Under the pieces are notes generated by a model. It saw nothing but the letters and a program-made list of their open reading frames with translations. It did no database searches and was not told the DNA's origin. The translations under genes were made by a program, and so were the position numbers. From Perlabentimonas sp034006965 (lineage in GTDB: Bacteria; Bacteroidota; Bacteroidia; Bacteroidales; Tenuifilaceae), in the NCBI GenBank assembly GCA_034006965.1, contig JAVERU010000004.1, positions 1 through 53,797 on the forward strand: a stretch of DNA of 53,797 bases. The letters run 5' to 3'. Below are positions 52,001 through 53,797 of this stretch, one piece after another (positions within the stretch are counted from its first letter, which is position 1; each line of letters opens with the position of its first letter).

Positions 52001-52327
52001 ATAGGTTAGCCTTTTGGCCTCGCCACCCTGCGCATCAATAATAAATACATCAAAATCGCCAAAGCGATTGGAGGCAAAGCTGATTTGAGAACCATCGTTG
52101 CTCCACACGGGCATAAAATCGTGCGCCTGATGGAAGGTGATTTGTTTGGCCTGCCCACCTTGCGTTGGAACGGTGAAAATATTTCCTTTAAAGGTAAAGG
52201 CAATGGTATTACCGTTTGGCGAAATGGCCGAATACCTGATCCATTGCTCGGGCTCTTGAGCAGCTAGTAATGTTGAGAAAAGTAAAGCTAATGCTAGAGA
52301 TGAAAAGGCTTTTAACATTTTTTCCAT
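49073..52327 (-). CDS. Tricorn-protease homologue, S41 family, exported
   Basis: A 1084-residue giant peptidase. Signal peptide (1-23), a six- to seven-bladed propeller (about 25-320) and a second propeller (about 325-560) of SPDGKEIAF/FTPDGKSIVYAS-type repeats, a lysine-rich low-complexity insert (EKEKESTKADDKKKKSKKEE region), a helical domain with His near 719 (MFNHVWKRN), a PDZ domain (about 770-850) and an S41 catalytic domain with NGGGDLVSDL and the nucleophile Ser near 990 in NYSDGH. In archaea tricorn degrades peptides; here export suggests periplasmic digestion. Met4 is an equally good start. Confidence 0.92.
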   Translation of the reverse strand: MEKMLKAFSSLALALLFSTLLAAQEPEQWIRYSAISPNGNTIAFTFKGNIFTVPTQGGQAKQITFHQAHDFMPVWSNDGSQISFASNRFGDFDVFIIDAQGGEAKRLTYHSADEFPYTFTANDQEIIFGAQRLDAVNHRQYPTGSQPEVYTVPTSGGRVNQLWTIPAEMIRVSANGKTMVYHDKKGGENEWRKHHRSAATRDIWRFDAETNQHKMITSFEGEDRNPVFANSDQSIYYLSEQNGTFNVHRLNLDNPSNVEQISHFELHPVRFLSISNSGTLCYTHHGNLYTQIPGSEPQKVDVTIRTGSLANDEQIIPVTGNVSEMAVSPDGKEIAYIVRGEVFASSVEGNFTKRVTSTVEQERFVSFTPDGKSIVYASQRNSTWGIYKVSRVKENEPFFSASTLLKEEKVIDNDNDNYQPKVSPDGKEIAFIENRRHLKVYNIETKQIREILGPDKLFYMRDGDQQFEWSPDSKWLLARYSPSLGVSEVVLLDASGEREMINLTESGFDDGSAKWINQGKQIMWFSDRHGLRSHANSGTRQSDVYSFFLTRDSWDNFNLSKDEYDLWKEIEKIEEKEKESTKADDKKKKSKKEEEKVDSTLIKIDWEGLRDRKKRLTIHSSSLADAVLSKDGETLYYLARFEKGFNLWSTNLRTQETKMIVPLDAKSAKLEWSKDMSKLFLLSNGRISTIDLKSNRNTPISIKGELTLKISDERHEMFNHVWKRNKAMFYISDYHGAPWDKLYDEYQPKVDLVGNDFEFTELLSEMLGELNVSHSGARFRYSDPNGTQTASLGIFIDYNHTGNGIKIAEIIQFGPLDKEHIKVKPGMIIQKIDGDEITNDVDFAKFLNRKADKFTSLEVFDPANNTTFHATVKPITLSEENGLLYDRWVKQNEKLVEQLSNGQLGYVHIPGMSDGPYRNTYDRAMGKYANTKGLIIDTRFNGGGDLVSDLAMFLTGKEFIEYAIENRTLGYEPTARWTKPTVALVNEANYSDGHCFACGYQDLGIGKLIGMPVPGTCSFAGWEMLQNGRVMWGSVPVSAKNMAGEWLENNQTVPDIMVKNMPGDIDNGRDEQLEVAIKELMKDI

Positions 52328-52483
52328 TGTGCGTATGGTTAACAGTAAATAATCAAATTGTAAGTTGGTTTGACAACAAAAGTTGGCAAAGGATTAGTGT
52401 GAAATACATTCTTCTAATACCTCAAAATGTACAACTATATTTATTGGAGCAGTAAAAAAAGGTAGCAAATATATGGGATTTTT

Positions 52484-52491
52484 TATCTTTG
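52484..52491 (+). promoter_or_regulatory. -7 promoter element of the YgjV-like gene
   Basis: TATCTTTG followed by C, perfect TAnnTTTG, 25 bases before the start; -33 region AT-rich without clear TTTG. Confidence 0.5.
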
Positions 52492-52516
52492 CCGAACAAA
52501 ATTAACTTTTTGCATT

Positions 52517-53140
52517 ATGGAAATTAGCATACTTGAGTGGTTGGGATATTTAGCGTCTATACTTATTGCCCTTTCAATGGCAATGAGTTCTTTGGTTAAG
52601 TTTAGGGTAATTAACCTGATTGGTGCTGGACTGTTCTCGGCTTATGGTTTTTTGATAGGATCGATACCCGTTGGGGTGATGAACGGCTTTATTGTGCTGG
52701 TGGATGTATACTATTTATATCTATTCTATTCAAAAAAAGAGGTTTTTGAGGTGATTGAGGCTAAGCCTGATAGCAACTACCTTGTACGTTTTATATCGTT
52801 CCATAAACAGGATATAAAAAAGTATTTCCCCGAGTTTGAATATTGCCCAGACGATAGCGATGTGAATTTCTTTGTGCTTCGCAATATGACAATAGCAGGA
52901 CTATTCCTAGCCAAAAGGCTTGACAATGGAGTTTTAAAGGTTGACCTAGATTATGCCATCCCAGAGCTACGTGATTTTAAGAGCGGGAAGTTTGTGTACA
53001 ACAACCTTAAGGCAAGGTTTTTGGAAATGGGGTTCAGAAAGCTGGTGGCAAACAAATCGAGCAAAAAGCACAACCAGTACCTAACCAAACTTGGGTTTAC
53101 AGAGAATAGCGAGGGGATGCTGGAGAAGTCCCTATCGTAG
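52517..53140 (+). CDS. YgjV-like membrane domain fused to a GNAT-like C-terminal domain
   Basis: A 207-residue two-part protein. Residues 1-75 have three membrane helices (WLGYLASILIALSMAMSS, NLIGAGLFSAYGFLIGSIPVG, GFIVLVDVYYLYLF), the pattern of YgjV and semiSWEET-like proteins. Residues 85-207 are soluble and end with a GNAT-like signature (LKARFLEMGFRKLVANKSSKKHNQYLTKLGF: a common acetyl-CoA-fold helix followed by xxYLxKLGF). The acetyl-CoA P-loop (Q/RxxGxG/A) is not visible, so activity is doubtful. Role unknown. Good promoter; the tRNA-Leu promoter follows. Confidence 0.72.
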   Translation: MEISILEWLGYLASILIALSMAMSSLVKFRVINLIGAGLFSAYGFLIGSIPVGVMNGFIVLVDVYYLYLFYSKKEVFEVIEAKPDSNYLVRFISFHKQDIKKYFPEFEYCPDDSDVNFFVLRNMTIAGLFLAKRLDNGVLKVDLDYAIPELRDFKSGKFVYNNLKARFLEMGFRKLVANKSSKKHNQYLTKLGFTENSEGMLEKSLS

Positions 53141-53180
53141 AAAAATTCTACTTGGTTACTCAAAATTTACACGATTAATA

Positions 53181-53209
53181 TTTGCGTAAGCAATTATTTG
53201 TTAAATTTG
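53181..53209 (+). promoter_or_regulatory. Promoter of the tRNA-Leu region
   Basis: TTTG 53181-53184, 17-base spacer, TAAATTTG 53202-53209; predicted start near 53216. It lies before the tRNA-Leu 5' fragment and is 120 bases from the intact tRNA, so both would be on one transcript. Confidence 0.6.
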
Positions 53210-53221
53210 CATCCGCAATAA

Positions 53222-53259
53222 GCCCAGATGGCGGAACCGAGGGACGAGCTCCCGCCATC
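53222..53259 (+). pseudogene. tRNA-Leu 5' fragment interrupted by a palindrome
   Basis: GCCCAGATGGCGGAA (53222-53236) is identical to the first 15 bases of the tRNA-Leu at 53329. Then the match stops exactly before the TTGG of the D loop, and a hairpin sequence follows: GATGGCGG (53227-53234) pairs with CCGCCATC (53252-53259). The rest of the tRNA is absent, so this is a broken copy between promoter and intact gene. Confidence 0.65.
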
Positions 53260-53328
53260 GGATGGAAAAAGGTCTTAACGAGTTGTTGACGGCCATGAGT
53301 TCTGTGAAGCGTCCCAAATTTTAGCTTT

Positions 53329-53412
53329 GCCCAGATGGCGGAATTGGTAGACGCGCTAGTTTCAGGGACTAGTATCAGCAATGATGTGCAGGTTCGAGTC
53401 CTGTTCTGGGCA
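53329..53412 (+). tRNA. tRNA-Leu (anticodon CAG)
   Basis: The acceptor arm GCCCAGA (53329-53335) pairs with TCTGGGC (53405-53411), discriminator A53412. Anticodon stem CTAGT/ACTAG encloses TTCAGGG, anticodon CAG, reading CUG. The D loop contains TTGGTAGACGC and the T arm GGTTCGAGTCC. The long variable arm identifies a type II tRNA. CCA is not encoded. Confidence 0.95.
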
Positions 53413-53437
53413 CTAAGTCTTAGAAGTTTGAGATGTT

Positions 53438-53797
53438 GCCCAGGTGGTGAAACCTGTCAAAAAAAGCGCGACAGGCAGGTTGGTAAGCACGCTAGCTAGA
53501 GGGGTTATTATGTAGGTAATAAATGTTCTTTCAGTAATAAGTAAAAGTGTTCTGCCCAGGTGGTGAAACCTGTCAAAGAGCGCGACAGGCAGGTTGGTAG
53601 ACACGCCAGCTTGAGGGGTAGTTGTGTAGGTAATTAATGTTCTTTCAGTAATAAATATAAGTGTTCTGCCCAGGTGGTGAAACCTGTCAAAGAGCGCGAC
53701 AGGCAGGTTGGTAGACACGCCAGCTTGAGGGGTAGTTGTGTAGGTAATTAATGTTCTTTCAGTAATAAACATAAGTGTTCTGCCCAGGTGGTGAAAC
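53438..53797 (+). repeat. Tandem array of broken tRNA-Leu(GAG)-like units
   Basis: Units begin with GCCCAGGTGGTGAAA at 53438, 53554, 53668 and 53782, giving periods of 116, 114 and 114 bases; the fourth is cut by the window end. Each is like the 5' half of tRNA-Leu(GAG): acceptor strand, D arm (TTGGTAGACACGC) and an anticodon loop TTGAGGG in units 2 and 3. After GTGAAA, where TTGG should follow, a 25-base insert (27 in unit 1) is present, a hairpin CCTGTC..GACAGG plus CAGG. The anticodon stem 3' side, T arm and acceptor 3' strand (CCTGGGC) are missing, so no functional tRNA is expected. Units 2 and 3 differ at one base; unit 1 is more diverged. Confidence 0.85.

Noticed and set aside
53413..53772. 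Minus-strand 119-codon frame with a repeated 38-residue unit
   Set aside because: The repeat period of 114 is divisible by three, which keeps the frame open by chance; the strand carries the pseudo-tRNA array, with no ribosome site or family match.
53438..53797. CRISPR array
   Set aside because: The whole unit of 114 bases repeats without unique spacers, and no cas genes are present.

Overview
The window comes from a chromosome of the phylum Bacteroidota, most likely a Bacteroidales/Marinilabiliales-type lineage. Signs of this are a short 286-residue RpoD, the Bacteroidota-type RpoZ, a bamD-rpoZ-coaBC-porD-recN cluster with a type IX secretion protein, a Bacteroidota-type serine palmitoyltransferase, tricorn-like and DPP4-like secreted peptidases, and repeated TTTG-N17-22-TAnnTTTG promoters. 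No phage, integrase, transposase or CRISPR array is visible. Most genes are core housekeeping or envelope genes.

Layout: 1-3047, a signalling block: the end of a tandem SiaB-like kinase gene facing a SiaC plus TPR-histidine kinase operon. 3259-4534, a decayed rtcB. 4548-7407, murB, a glycosyltransferase and a SagB-type nitroreductase lipoprotein. 7413-10332, two chemoreceptors. 10548-14410, mutS facing a histidine kinase with a SnoaL-like sensor. 14546-15163, a gene-free stretch packed with hairpins, with a minus-strand promoter and terminator: a candidate large structured RNA. 15697-18557, DUF1573, alanine racemase and an M20 amidohydrolase. 18858-23000, exported superoxide dismutase, an ECF sigma operon and pckA. 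23070-31211, M3 peptidase, a membrane-tethered degenerate receiver, htpG, a small membrane-anchored protein, an aminotransferase and mltG. 31293-34124, a DPP4-like peptidase and a methyltransferase-like protein. 34235-37444, thrS-infC-rpmI-rplT. 37854-40921, a second siaC, a DegQ-like protease and rpoD. 40971-46973, fabI, recN, porD, coaBC, rpoZ and bamD. 47387-52327, serine palmitoyltransferase, a repeat-rich gap and a tricorn homologue. 52517-end, a YgjV-GNAT-like fusion, tRNA-Leu(CAG), and a tandem array of broken tRNA-Leu(GAG)-like units.

Three themes stand out. First, translation and transcription core genes (thrS, infC, rpmI, rplT, rpoD, rpoZ, mutS, recN) sit with cell-wall and envelope genes (murB, alr, mltG, bamD, porD, fabI, spt). 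Second, there are many stand-alone signalling proteins (two SiaC, SiaB, two histidine kinases, two chemoreceptors, a degenerate receiver, an ECF sigma factor) without obvious partners nearby. Third, the least explained parts are non-coding: the 0.6 kb structured RNA candidate and the pseudo-tRNA-Leu array, in which small palindromes split tRNA-Leu sequences at the same D-arm position.
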